Shown: positions 38,090-44,966 of the stretch, piece by piece
Position numbering within the stretch: position 1 is the first letter of the stretch
Layout: the number at the start of each line of letters is the position of its first letter
Assembly (NCBI RefSeq): GCF_001679645.1
Contig: NZ_LRUN01000040.1
Coordinates: forward strand, 1 to 64,000
Reading direction: 5' to 3'
Length of the DNA stretch: 64,000 nucleotides
From: Pseudomonas bananamidigenes
GTDB taxonomy: Bacteria; Pseudomonadota; Gammaproteobacteria; Pseudomonadales; Pseudomonadaceae
Notes under the pieces: model-generated
Database searches by the model: none
Seen by the model: only the letters and a program-made list of their open reading frames with translations
Told to the model about the DNA's origin: nothing
Made by a program: the position numbers and the translations under genes

Positions 38090-38947
38090 ATGTACAACTG
38101 GATCGACGCCCTCGCCGACCTGCAGAACCAGGGCGAACCCTGCGTTCTGGTGACCATCATCGAAGAGCTGGGCTCGACGCCGCGCAATGCCGGCTCGAAA
38201 ATGGTCGTCAGCGCACGCCAGACGTTCGACACCATCGGTGGCGGGCACCTGGAATACAAGGCCATGCAGATCGCCCGCGAGATGCTCGCCAGCGGCAGGC
38301 AGGACAACCATCTGGAGCGTTTCAGCCTCGGCGCCAGCCTTGGCCAGTGCTGCGGTGGCGCCACGGTGCTGCTGTTCGAACCGATGGGCCAGGTGCAGGC
38401 GCAGATCGCCGTGTTCGGTGCCGGTCATGTCGGCCGCGCACTGGTTCCCTTGCTCGCCAGCCTGCCGTGCCGGGTACGCTGGATCGATTCCCGGGAAGAG
38501 GAATTTCCCGCACAGATTCCCCACGGCGTACGCAAGATCGTCGCCGAGGAACCGGTGGACGAAGTCGACGACCTGCCCGCCGGCAGCTACTGCATCGTCA
38601 TGACCCACAACCATCAGCTGGACCTGGAGCTCACCGCCGCGATCCTCAAGCGCAACGACTTCACCTGGTTCGGCCTGATCGGTTCGAAGACCAAACGCGC
38701 CAAGTTCGAACACCGCTTGCGTGACCGTGGCTTCGACGCCAGTGTCGTGCAACGCATGCGCTGCCCGATGGGCATCGGCGAAGTCAAAGGCAAGCTGCCT
38801 GCAGAAATCGCCATTTCCATCGCCGGCGAAATCATCGCCACCTATAACGCCAATTTCGGCCAGCACACCGCCAGCGCCGAACCGATTGCCAGACTGCTGC
38901 CGGTTTCGCGCCGCAGCCAGGCCGCCACACTCAAAGCCTCAAACTGA
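38090..38947 (+). CDS. xdhC: Xanthine dehydrogenase accessory protein XdhC
   Basis: Molybdenum-cofactor chaperone of 285 residues that inserts sulphurated cofactor into XdhB. It has the N-terminal XdhC/CoxI domain (LVTIIEELGSTPRNAGSKMV, TIGGGHLE, LGQCCGG) and a C-terminal Rossmann-like domain (IAVFGAGHVGRALVPLL, TWFGLIGSKTKRAKF, CPMGIGEVKGKLPAEIA). AGGGGTG precedes the ATG. guaD begins 13 bases after the stop, so the two are probably co-transcribed. Confidence 0.95.
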   Translation: MYNWIDALADLQNQGEPCVLVTIIEELGSTPRNAGSKMVVSARQTFDTIGGGHLEYKAMQIAREMLASGRQDNHLERFSLGASLGQCCGGATVLLFEPMGQVQAQIAVFGAGHVGRALVPLLASLPCRVRWIDSREEEFPAQIPHGVRKIVAEEPVDEVDDLPAGSYCIVMTHNHQLDLELTAAILKRNDFTWFGLIGSKTKRAKFEHRLRDRGFDASVVQRMRCPMGIGEVKGKLPAEIAISIAGEIIATYNANFGQHTASAEPIARLLPVSRRSQAATLKASN

Positions 38948-38960
38948 TTAGAGAACCCTC

Positions 38961-40265
38961 ATGCCTCTGACTCGCAAAGCCTACCGCGCCGCCATCCTGC
39001 ACAGCATCGCCGACCCCGCCGAGGTCGGGATCGAAGCCTCCTACGAGTATTTCGAGGACGGCCTGCTGGTGGTCGATGGTGGCAAGATCAGCGCCCTCGG
39101 CCACGCCAGCGAACTGCTGCCGACCCTGCCGGCGGACATCGAGATCACGCATCACCAGGATGCACTGATCACCCCGGGTTTCATCGACACGCACATCCAC
39201 CTGCCGCAGACCGGCATGGTCGGCGCCTACGGCGAGCAACTGCTCGATTGGCTGAACACCTACACCTTCCCGTGCGAAAGCCAGTTCGGCGACAAGGCCC
39301 ACGCCGATGAAGTGGCGGACATCTTCATCAAGGAACTGCTGCGCAACGGCACCACCACCGCCCTGGTGTTCGGCAGCGTGCATCCGCAGTCGGTGAACTC
39401 GTTCTTCGAAGCCGCCGAGAAGCTTGACCTGCGGATGATTGCCGGCAAAGTGATGATGGACCGCAACGCGCCGGACTACCTGACCGACACCGCTGAATCC
39501 AGCTACGTCGACAGCAAGGCACTGATCGAGCGCTGGCACGGCAAGGGGCGTCTGCACTACGCCGTAACCCCGCGCTTCGCTCCGACCAGCACCCCGGAAC
39601 AACTGACCCTCGCCGGTCAATTGCTCACTGAATATCCGGATCTGTACATGCAGACCCACATCAGCGAGAACCTCAAGGAAATCGAGTGGGTCAAGGAACT
39701 GTTCCCGGAGCGCAAGGGCTACCTCGACGTCTACGATCACTACCAATTGCTCGGCGAGCGCTCGGTGTTCGCCCACGGCGTGCACCTGTGCGACGACGAA
39801 TGCGCACGCCTGGCGCAAACCGGTTCGGCAATCTCGTTCTGCCCGACCTCGAACTTCTTCCTCGGCAGCGGCCTGTTCAACCTGCCGATGGCCGAGAAGC
39901 ACAAGCTGAACGTCGGTCTCGGCACGGATGTGGGCGGCGGCACCAGTTTCTCGCTGCTGCAGACCCTGAACGAAGCCTACAAGGTGATGCAGCTGCAAGG
40001 TGCGCGGCTGAGCCCGTTCAAGTCGCTGTACCTGGCCACCCTCGGCGGCGCCCGGGCACTGCGTCTGGAAGACAAGATCGGCAACCTGCAACCGGGCTCC
40101 GACGCCGACTTCCTGGTGCTGGACTACAACGCCACGCCGCTGCTGAGCTACCGCCTGAAGCAGGCCAACAACATTGCCGAGACGTTGTTCGTGCTGATGA
40201 CACTGGGCGATGACCGCACGGTTGCCCAGACCTATGCGGCGGGTGCGCTGGTGCATCAGCGCTGA
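38961..40265 (+). CDS. guaD: Guanine deaminase
   Basis: Amidohydrolase of 434 residues that converts guanine to xanthine, the substrate of the upstream xdh enzyme. The zinc site motifs are FIDTHIHLPQ (HxH), METHIS-like MQTHISENL, FAHGVHL and LGTDVGGGTSFS (metal-binding Asp). GuaD-type LLDWLNTYTFPCE is present, which separates it from general chlorohydrolases. A terminator follows at 40279-40318. Confidence 0.95.
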   Translation: MPLTRKAYRAAILHSIADPAEVGIEASYEYFEDGLLVVDGGKISALGHASELLPTLPADIEITHHQDALITPGFIDTHIHLPQTGMVGAYGEQLLDWLNTYTFPCESQFGDKAHADEVADIFIKELLRNGTTTALVFGSVHPQSVNSFFEAAEKLDLRMIAGKVMMDRNAPDYLTDTAESSYVDSKALIERWHGKGRLHYAVTPRFAPTSTPEQLTLAGQLLTEYPDLYMQTHISENLKEIEWVKELFPERKGYLDVYDHYQLLGERSVFAHGVHLCDDECARLAQTGSAISFCPTSNFFLGSGLFNLPMAEKHKLNVGLGTDVGGGTSFSLLQTLNEAYKVMQLQGARLSPFKSLYLATLGGARALRLEDKIGNLQPGSDADFLVLDYNATPLLSYRLKQANNIAETLFVLMTLGDDRTVAQTYAAGALVHQR

Positions 40266-40278
40266 GTTTTCCGCAGAC

Positions 40279-40318
40279 AAAAAAATCCCCCGGTGGTGTT
40301 CACCCCAGGGGATTTTTA
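40279..40318 (+). terminator. Terminator after guaD
   Basis: AAAAATCCCC / GGGGATTTTT forms a 10-bp stem, extended inside by GGTG/CACC. It ends the xdh-guaD unit and, being symmetric, may also serve the convergent GntR gene. Confidence 0.88.
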
Positions 40319-40335
40319 TTGCCTGTCAGGAAGTC

Positions 40336-40428
40336 TTCGCGAGCAGGCTCGCTCCCACAGAGGATAGGCGTCACTCACAAATCTTGTGTCCACTGAAGAC
40401 TGAATGTGGGAGCGAGCCTGCTCGCGAA
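40336..40428. repeat. REPIN after guaD
   Basis: Inverted arms at 40336-40359 (TTCGCGAGCAGGCTCGCTCC plus CACA) and 40405-40428 are perfect reverse complements over 24 bases, with about 45 bases of spacer. It lies between the convergent genes guaD and the second GntR regulator. Confidence 0.88.
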
Positions 40429-40448
40429 GGGCGCGATACGGTGTCAGC

Positions 40449-41213
40449 TCAGAGCTTGGCCGCCGGACGCCCCGGCTTCCTGGTCTGCAACAGGTGCGAG
40501 AACACCGCGTGCAGATCATCCGAAGCGCTTTCCTCATCGAGGTTGAGCTTGCTGTCGATGTGATCCATGTGGTGCATCATCAGGTCCACCGCCAGTTCGC
40601 CGTTGCGCGCTTCGATGGCGTCGATCAACTGGGTGTGCTCGTCATAGGAACAGTGCGAACGGTTGCCGCTTTCATATTGAGCAATGATCAGCGAGGTCTG
40701 CGATACCAGGCTGCGCTGGAAGCTGATCAGAGGCGCATTCTTCGCCGCTTCGGCCAGTTTCAGGTGGAATTCGCCCGAGAGACGGATGCCGGCGCCGCGA
40801 TCACCACGGGAGAAGCTGTCGCGTTCGTCGTTGACCATCTGCCGCAGTTCGGCGATCTGTTCGGCGGTGGCGTGTTGCACCGCCAGCTCGGTGATCGCGC
40901 GTTCCACCAGCCGCCGGGCGAGGAACACCTGACGCGCCTCTTCGACGCTCGGGCTCGCCACCACCGCGCCACGGTTCGGCCGCAACAGCACCACGCCTTC
41001 ATGGGCCAGACGCGAGAGCGCTCGGCGAATGATGGTGCGGCTGACCCCGAAAATTTCCCCCAGCGCTTCTTCGCTCAACTTTGTACCGGGCGCCAGGCGC
41101 TGTTCGAGGATGGCCTCGAAGATATGCGCATAGACAATATCGTCCTGGGTTCCGCTGCGGCCGGCTTTGCCTGCTCGCGGTTGTTTCTTGAGGGGTTGCA
41201 ACTGTTCGTTCAT
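40449..41213 (-). CDS. GntR-family transcriptional regulator next to the BenE-type transporter
   Basis: A 254-residue FadR-like GntR regulator: HTH with IFEAILEQRLAPGTKLSEEAL and FGVSRTIIRRALSRLAHEGVV, then an FCD ligand domain (ARRLVERAITELAV, SGEFHLKLAEAA, DEHTQLIDAIEARNGELAVDLMMHHMDH) with metal-binding His positions. The ATG at 41213 (MNEQLQPLKKQPRAG) is chosen; the longer open frame upstream reads through a REPIN and is not coding. It is divergent from the transporter and close to guaD, so control of purine uptake or catabolism is the best guess. Confidence 0.9.
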   Translation of the reverse strand: MNEQLQPLKKQPRAGKAGRSGTQDDIVYAHIFEAILEQRLAPGTKLSEEALGEIFGVSRTIIRRALSRLAHEGVVLLRPNRGAVVASPSVEEARQVFLARRLVERAITELAVQHATAEQIAELRQMVNDERDSFSRGDRGAGIRLSGEFHLKLAEAAKNAPLISFQRSLVSQTSLIIAQYESGNRSHCSYDEHTQLIDAIEARNGELAVDLMMHHMDHIDSKLNLDEESASDDLHAVFSHLLQTRKPGRPAAKL

Positions 41214-41305
41214 GGGCACTCGAGTCGGAAGAACTGCGGCGAATTGACCGTGACTGTAATACGGCACAGTGGGTCGCTGGCAAGTATCGCGTAAAAAACA
41301 GCGCG

Positions 41306-41317
41306 ATTGTACACAAT
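41306..41317. promoter_or_regulatory. Candidate GntR operator ATTGT-N2-ACAAT
   Basis: ATTGTACACAAT is a palindrome with five-base arms and a 2-base centre, the general shape of FadR-subfamily GntR operators. It lies 93 bases upstream of the regulator start and 243 bases upstream of the transporter start, and could serve both. Confidence 0.5.
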
Positions 41318-41417
41318 GGAAGGTGGCAACACGACTGTACGGCTGTTTGTGACTTCGGCTGTATTGCAACGCATCGTTACGTTTGAGTTTAGGCTTGATC
41401 GCAGAATCCGCGATCCC

Positions 41418-41507
41418 TGTGGGAGCGAGCTTGCTCGCGATAGCGGTTGGACATTCAACTCTAATGTCCACTGTTCCGCCGCCATCGCGAGCAAGCTCGC
41501 TCCCACA
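41418..41507. repeat. REPIN before the transporter
   Basis: Inverted arms TGTGGGAGCGAGCTTGCTCG (from 41418) and CGAGCAAGCTCGCTCCCACA (ending 41507), each extended by CGAT/ATCG, flank about 40 bases. Open frames crossing it encode artefactual CGSELARD / ASKLAPT peptides, a known sign of REP translation. Confidence 0.88.
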
Positions 41508-41559
41508 AGGGTTTCGTGTAGCTGCGAATATCTTCATTGGTACAAGGAACGCCGCTGTC

Positions 41560-42750
41560 ATGAACGAAATCACCCACACCCGACTGCGCCCCTTCGCGGA
41601 CACATCGCCCTCCGCCATCGTCGCCGGGTTCATCGCGATGATGACCGGCTACACCAGCTCGCTGGTGCTGATGTTCCAGGCCGGCCAGGCGGCGGGCCTG
41701 AGCAGCGGGCAGATTTCTTCGTGGATCTGGGCGATCTCCATCGGCATGGCGGTGTGTTCGATCGGTCTTTCCCTGCGCTATCGCACGCCGATCACCATCG
41801 CCTGGTCGACACCCGGCGCGGCCTTGCTGATCACCAGTCTCGGCGGCGTGACCTATGGCGAAGCCATCGGCGCCTATATCACCTGCGCGTTGCTGGTGAC
41901 GATCTGCGGCCTGACCGGCAGCTTCGAACGGCTGGTGAAAAAGATCCCGGCTTCCCTTGCCGCCGCGTTGCTGGCAGGGATTCTGTTCAAGATCGGCAGC
42001 GAAATCTTCGTTGCGGCGCAACATCGTACCGGTCTGGTGCTGGGAATGTTCTTCACTTATCTGCTGGTCAAACGCCTGACACCACGCTACGCGGTGCTCG
42101 CCGCACTGCTGATCGGCACCGCGCTGTCGGGCTTCATGGGGCTGCTGGACTTCAGCGGTTTTCACCTTGAAGTGGCGACGCCGGTCTGGACGACCCCGCA
42201 CTTCTCGCTTGCCGCGACCATCAGCATCGGCATTCCGTTGTTCGTGGTGGCGATGACCTCGCAGAACATGCCGGGCGTCGCCGTGCTGCGTGCCGATGGC
42301 TACAACGTCCCGGCCTCGCCGCTGATCACCACCACCGGCATCGCCTCGCTGCTGCTGGCGCCGTTCGGCTCCCATGGCATCAATCTGGCAGCGATCAGCG
42401 CGGCGATCTGCACCGGCCCCCACGCCCATGAGGATCGCAACAAACGCTACACCGCAGCGGTATGGTGCGGGATTTTCTACGGGATCGCCGGGGTGTTCGG
42501 CGCCACGCTGGCGGCGCTGTTCGCCGCGCTGCCCAAGGAGCTGGTGCTGTCGATTGCCGCATTGGCACTGTTCGGCTCGATCATCAACGGTTTGAGCATT
42601 GCCATGACCGAAGTGAAGGAACGGGAAGCGGCGCTGATCACCTTCATGGTCACGGCGTCAGGACTGACGCTGTTTTCCATCGGTTCAGCCTTCTGGGGGA
42701 TTGTCGCGGGGGTGTTGACCTTGCTGATCCTGAACTGGCGCAAGGCATAA
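41560..42750 (+). CDS. BenE-family benzoate/H+ symporter-like transporter
   Basis: Integral membrane protein of 396 residues with about 11-12 helices. The N-terminal SAIVAGFIAMMTGYTSSLVLMFQAG and the central MTSQNMPGVAVLRADGYNVP are BenE-family hallmarks. No benzoate-degradation genes are nearby; the neighbours are guanine and xanthine catabolism genes and a divergent GntR regulator, so the real substrate may be a purine or another anion. The ATG at 41560 has AAGGAAC upstream. A terminator follows directly after the stop. Confidence 0.85.
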   Translation: MNEITHTRLRPFADTSPSAIVAGFIAMMTGYTSSLVLMFQAGQAAGLSSGQISSWIWAISIGMAVCSIGLSLRYRTPITIAWSTPGAALLITSLGGVTYGEAIGAYITCALLVTICGLTGSFERLVKKIPASLAAALLAGILFKIGSEIFVAAQHRTGLVLGMFFTYLLVKRLTPRYAVLAALLIGTALSGFMGLLDFSGFHLEVATPVWTTPHFSLAATISIGIPLFVVAMTSQNMPGVAVLRADGYNVPASPLITTTGIASLLLAPFGSHGINLAAISAAICTGPHAHEDRNKRYTAAVWCGIFYGIAGVFGATLAALFAALPKELVLSIAALALFGSIINGLSIAMTEVKEREAALITFMVTASGLTLFSIGSAFWGIVAGVLTLLILNWRKA

Positions 42751-42753
42751 AAA

Positions 42754-42777
42754 AACGGCGACCTTCGGGTCGCCGTT
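42754..42777. terminator. Bidirectional terminator between transporter and yggL
   Basis: AACGGCGACC-TTCG-GGTCGCCGTT is a perfect 10-bp stem with a stable TTCG loop. It is preceded by seven A and followed by CTT, and lies between convergent genes. Confidence 0.85.
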
Positions 42778-42790
42778 CTTCATTTCGGAA

Positions 42791-43129
42791 TCAAGCCTTG
42801 TTGATCGGCTTTTCCGGGTACCACACGTCCAGCAGCGGGCTGATTTCAGTATTGGTCAGCTCGGTGCGGGTTTTCAGCCAGGCTTCCACGGCAGCGCGCT
42901 GCTCTTCGGTAACCGAGCCACGCTTCTGCAGGCAAACCAGACCGAAGCCTTCGCCGCCGACATAGCCCAGACCGTTGGCGTCCAGAGCTTTGATGAAGGC
43001 TTCGAGGAAAGCGTCAATGGCTTCTTCGGACAAATCTTCTTTGAAGTCCAGGTTCAGTTCGAAACCCAGCTCCTGGAATTCATCGACGCACAGTTTTTTG
43101 CGCAGACGCTGGGAACGGTTAGTCGCCAT
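42791..43129 (-). CDS. yggL: YggL family 50S ribosome-binding protein
   Basis: A 112-residue cytosolic protein (formerly DUF469). It starts with the basic segment NRSQRLRKKLCVDEFQELGF and has acidic EDLSEEAIDAFLEAFI and GGEGFGLVCLQKRGSVTEEQR, which identify the family. In E. coli the relative associates with the large ribosomal subunit; the exact role is not settled. GAGAGGAT precedes the ATG. It is convergent with the transporter. Confidence 0.92.
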   Translation of the reverse strand: MATNRSQRLRKKLCVDEFQELGFELNLDFKEDLSEEAIDAFLEAFIKALDANGLGYVGGEGFGLVCLQKRGSVTEEQRAAVEAWLKTRTELTNTEISPLLDVWYPEKPINKA

Positions 43130-43363
43130 TGGAACAATCCTCTCAATAAATAACGGCCGGCACTTTACCAGTTTAAGCCGGCGATTGCCTGCCTATCCGG
43201 GACGAGCGTGCGACCGCCCGTAAAAAAATAACCCGTTGGCCGCCTCGGGAAAGGCACAAGCTGTTACACCTTGGGGCATAATGCCGACACTTTCATGACC
43301 ACTGAGGGCCTTTTCATCCATGTCCTCGTCTTTTTTCCCCTCGACTGCAGGGTTTTATTTCAT

Positions 43364-44824
43364 ATGATCAAATCGTTGCGTCCTCTTTTCCTGGCCGGTC
43401 TTCTTTTGCCGCTGGCCCTGCCCGTTTCCGCTGCCACGCTCAACACGTCCCTGACACCCAATGTCGAAAAAGCCCTGAAGGCCAGCAAACTGCAGCCCAG
43501 TGCCCTGTCGCTGGTGATGGTGCCGCTGGAAGGCCCGGGCACCCCGACCGTGTACAACGCCGACGTGTCGGTCAACCCGGCCTCGACCATGAAACTGGTG
43601 ACCACTTATGCGGCGCTGGAAATGCTCGGCCCCAACCATCAGTGGAAAACCGAGTTCTACACCGACGGCGACCTGAGCGGCGGCATCCTAAACGGCAACC
43701 TCTACCTCAAGGGTGGCGGCGATCCGAAGCTGAACATGGAAAAACTCTGGCTGCTGATGCGCGACCTGCGCGCCAACGGCGTGACCCAGGTCACCGGCGA
43801 CCTGGTGCTGGACCGCAGCTTCTTCATTCAGCCGCAACTGCCTGAGTTCAACGACGACGGCAACGACGAAAACAAGCCGTTCCTGGTCAAGCCCGACTCG
43901 CTGCTGGTCAACCTCAAGGCCCTGCGCTTCGTGGCACGCAACGACAATGGCCGGGTGCTGGTTTCGGTGGAACCGCCAATCGCCAGCATCAAGATCGAAA
44001 ACACCGTCAAGGCACTCAACTCCAAGCAATGCACCGGTGGCGTGCGCTACAACCCGGTGACGCAGGCCGATGGCAGCGTGACCGTGACCGTTGCCGGTCA
44101 ATTGGGTGAAGGCTGCAGTTCCCAGACTTATCTGTCTCTGCTCGACCACGCGACCTACACCGCCGGCGCCGTGCGGGCGATCTGGAAGGAACTGGGCGGC
44201 AGCATCCAGGGCAAGGATCGGCTGGCGCCGACACCGAGTGGTGCCAAGGTGCTGGCCCGCGCGTTCTCGCCGGATCTGGCGGAAATCATCCGTGACATCA
44301 ACAAATACAGTAACAACACCATGGCCCAGCAGTTGTTCCTGAGCCTCGGCCAGAAATATCGCAATGAGGCCGACGGCGACGACGCCAAGGCCGGGCAACG
44401 TGTGGTGCGTCAGTGGCTGGCGAGAAAAGGCATCACTGCGCCGCATCTGGTGATGGAGAACGGTTCCGGCCTGTCCCGTGCCGAACGGGTCAGCGCCCGG
44501 GAAATGGCCGCGATGCTGCAAGCCGCGTGGCACAGCCCTTACGCGGCCGAGTACATCAGCTCGCTGCCGATCGCCGGCATGGACGGCACCATGCGCAAGC
44601 GCCTGAAAACCACCGCCGTGCGCGGCGAGGCCCACGTCAAGACCGGCACCCTGAACACCGTGCGCGCCATCGCCGGCTTCAGCCGCGACGTCAACGGCAA
44701 CACCTGGGCGGTGGTGGCGATCCTCAATGACAAGGCGCCGTTCGGTGCATCGTCGGTGCTGGATCAGGTGCTGCTGGATCTCTATAAACAGCCGAAACTG
44801 CCGCAGACCGCTTCGGTTCTGTAA
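43364..44824 (+). CDS. dacB: D-alanyl-D-alanine carboxypeptidase/endopeptidase (PBP4)
   Basis: Periplasmic penicillin-binding protein of 486 residues that trims and cleaves peptidoglycan cross-links. A signal peptide (MIKSLRPLFLAGLLLPLALPVSA) is followed by the S13 active-site motifs: Ser74-T-M-Lys77, Ser316-Asn-Asn318 and Lys426-Thr-Gly428, with the usual large insertion between the first two. I chose the ATG at 43364 so that the signal peptide starts normally; a longer frame from 43271 lacks that feature. A REPIN lies after the stop. Confidence 0.96.
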   Translation: MIKSLRPLFLAGLLLPLALPVSAATLNTSLTPNVEKALKASKLQPSALSLVMVPLEGPGTPTVYNADVSVNPASTMKLVTTYAALEMLGPNHQWKTEFYTDGDLSGGILNGNLYLKGGGDPKLNMEKLWLLMRDLRANGVTQVTGDLVLDRSFFIQPQLPEFNDDGNDENKPFLVKPDSLLVNLKALRFVARNDNGRVLVSVEPPIASIKIENTVKALNSKQCTGGVRYNPVTQADGSVTVTVAGQLGEGCSSQTYLSLLDHATYTAGAVRAIWKELGGSIQGKDRLAPTPSGAKVLARAFSPDLAEIIRDINKYSNNTMAQQLFLSLGQKYRNEADGDDAKAGQRVVRQWLARKGITAPHLVMENGSGLSRAERVSAREMAAMLQAAWHSPYAAEYISSLPIAGMDGTMRKRLKTTAVRGEAHVKTGTLNTVRAIAGFSRDVNGNTWAVVAILNDKAPFGASSVLDQVLLDLYKQPKLPQTASVL

Positions 44825-44840
44825 GCACACCAGAAAACAC

Positions 44841-44945
44841 TGTGGGAGCGACGGTGCGACGACTCGACTTGCTCGCGAAGGCGTCCAGTCAGTCGATAAA
44901 GATGTCGACTTTGCTGGCCCCTTCGCGAGCAAGCTCGCTCCCACA
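44841..44945. repeat. Mosaic REPIN with one extended arm
   Basis: The right arm (about 44921-44945) is a standard TTCGCGAGCAAGCTCGCTCC element. The left arm starts TGTGGGAGCGA but then carries CGGTGCGACGACT before CGACTTGCTCGCGAAG (44841-44880), so its hairpin loop is longer than in the other copies. It lies between convergent genes dacB and the diguanylate cyclase. Confidence 0.82.
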
Positions 44946-44966
44946 AGTGTTCACCGGGAGACTGGA

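Larger units (their letters stand above)
41214..41559. other. Divergent control region between GntR regulator and transporter
   Basis: A 346-base region without a gene. It holds a GntR-type palindrome at 41306-41317 and a REPIN at 41418-41507, then the transporter ribosome-binding site (AAGGAAC, 41544-41550). Confidence 0.7.

Noticed and set aside
35527-38364. 945-residue minus-strand frame opposite xdhB
   Set aside because: It crosses a REPIN and lies antisense to clear xanthine dehydrogenase motifs; no domain is seen.
41214-41633. N-terminal extension of the second GntR gene
   Set aside because: The extended frame reads through a REPIN (NPCGSELARDGG and ASKLAPT artefacts) and overlaps the divergent transporter start; the HTH protein begins properly at 41213.
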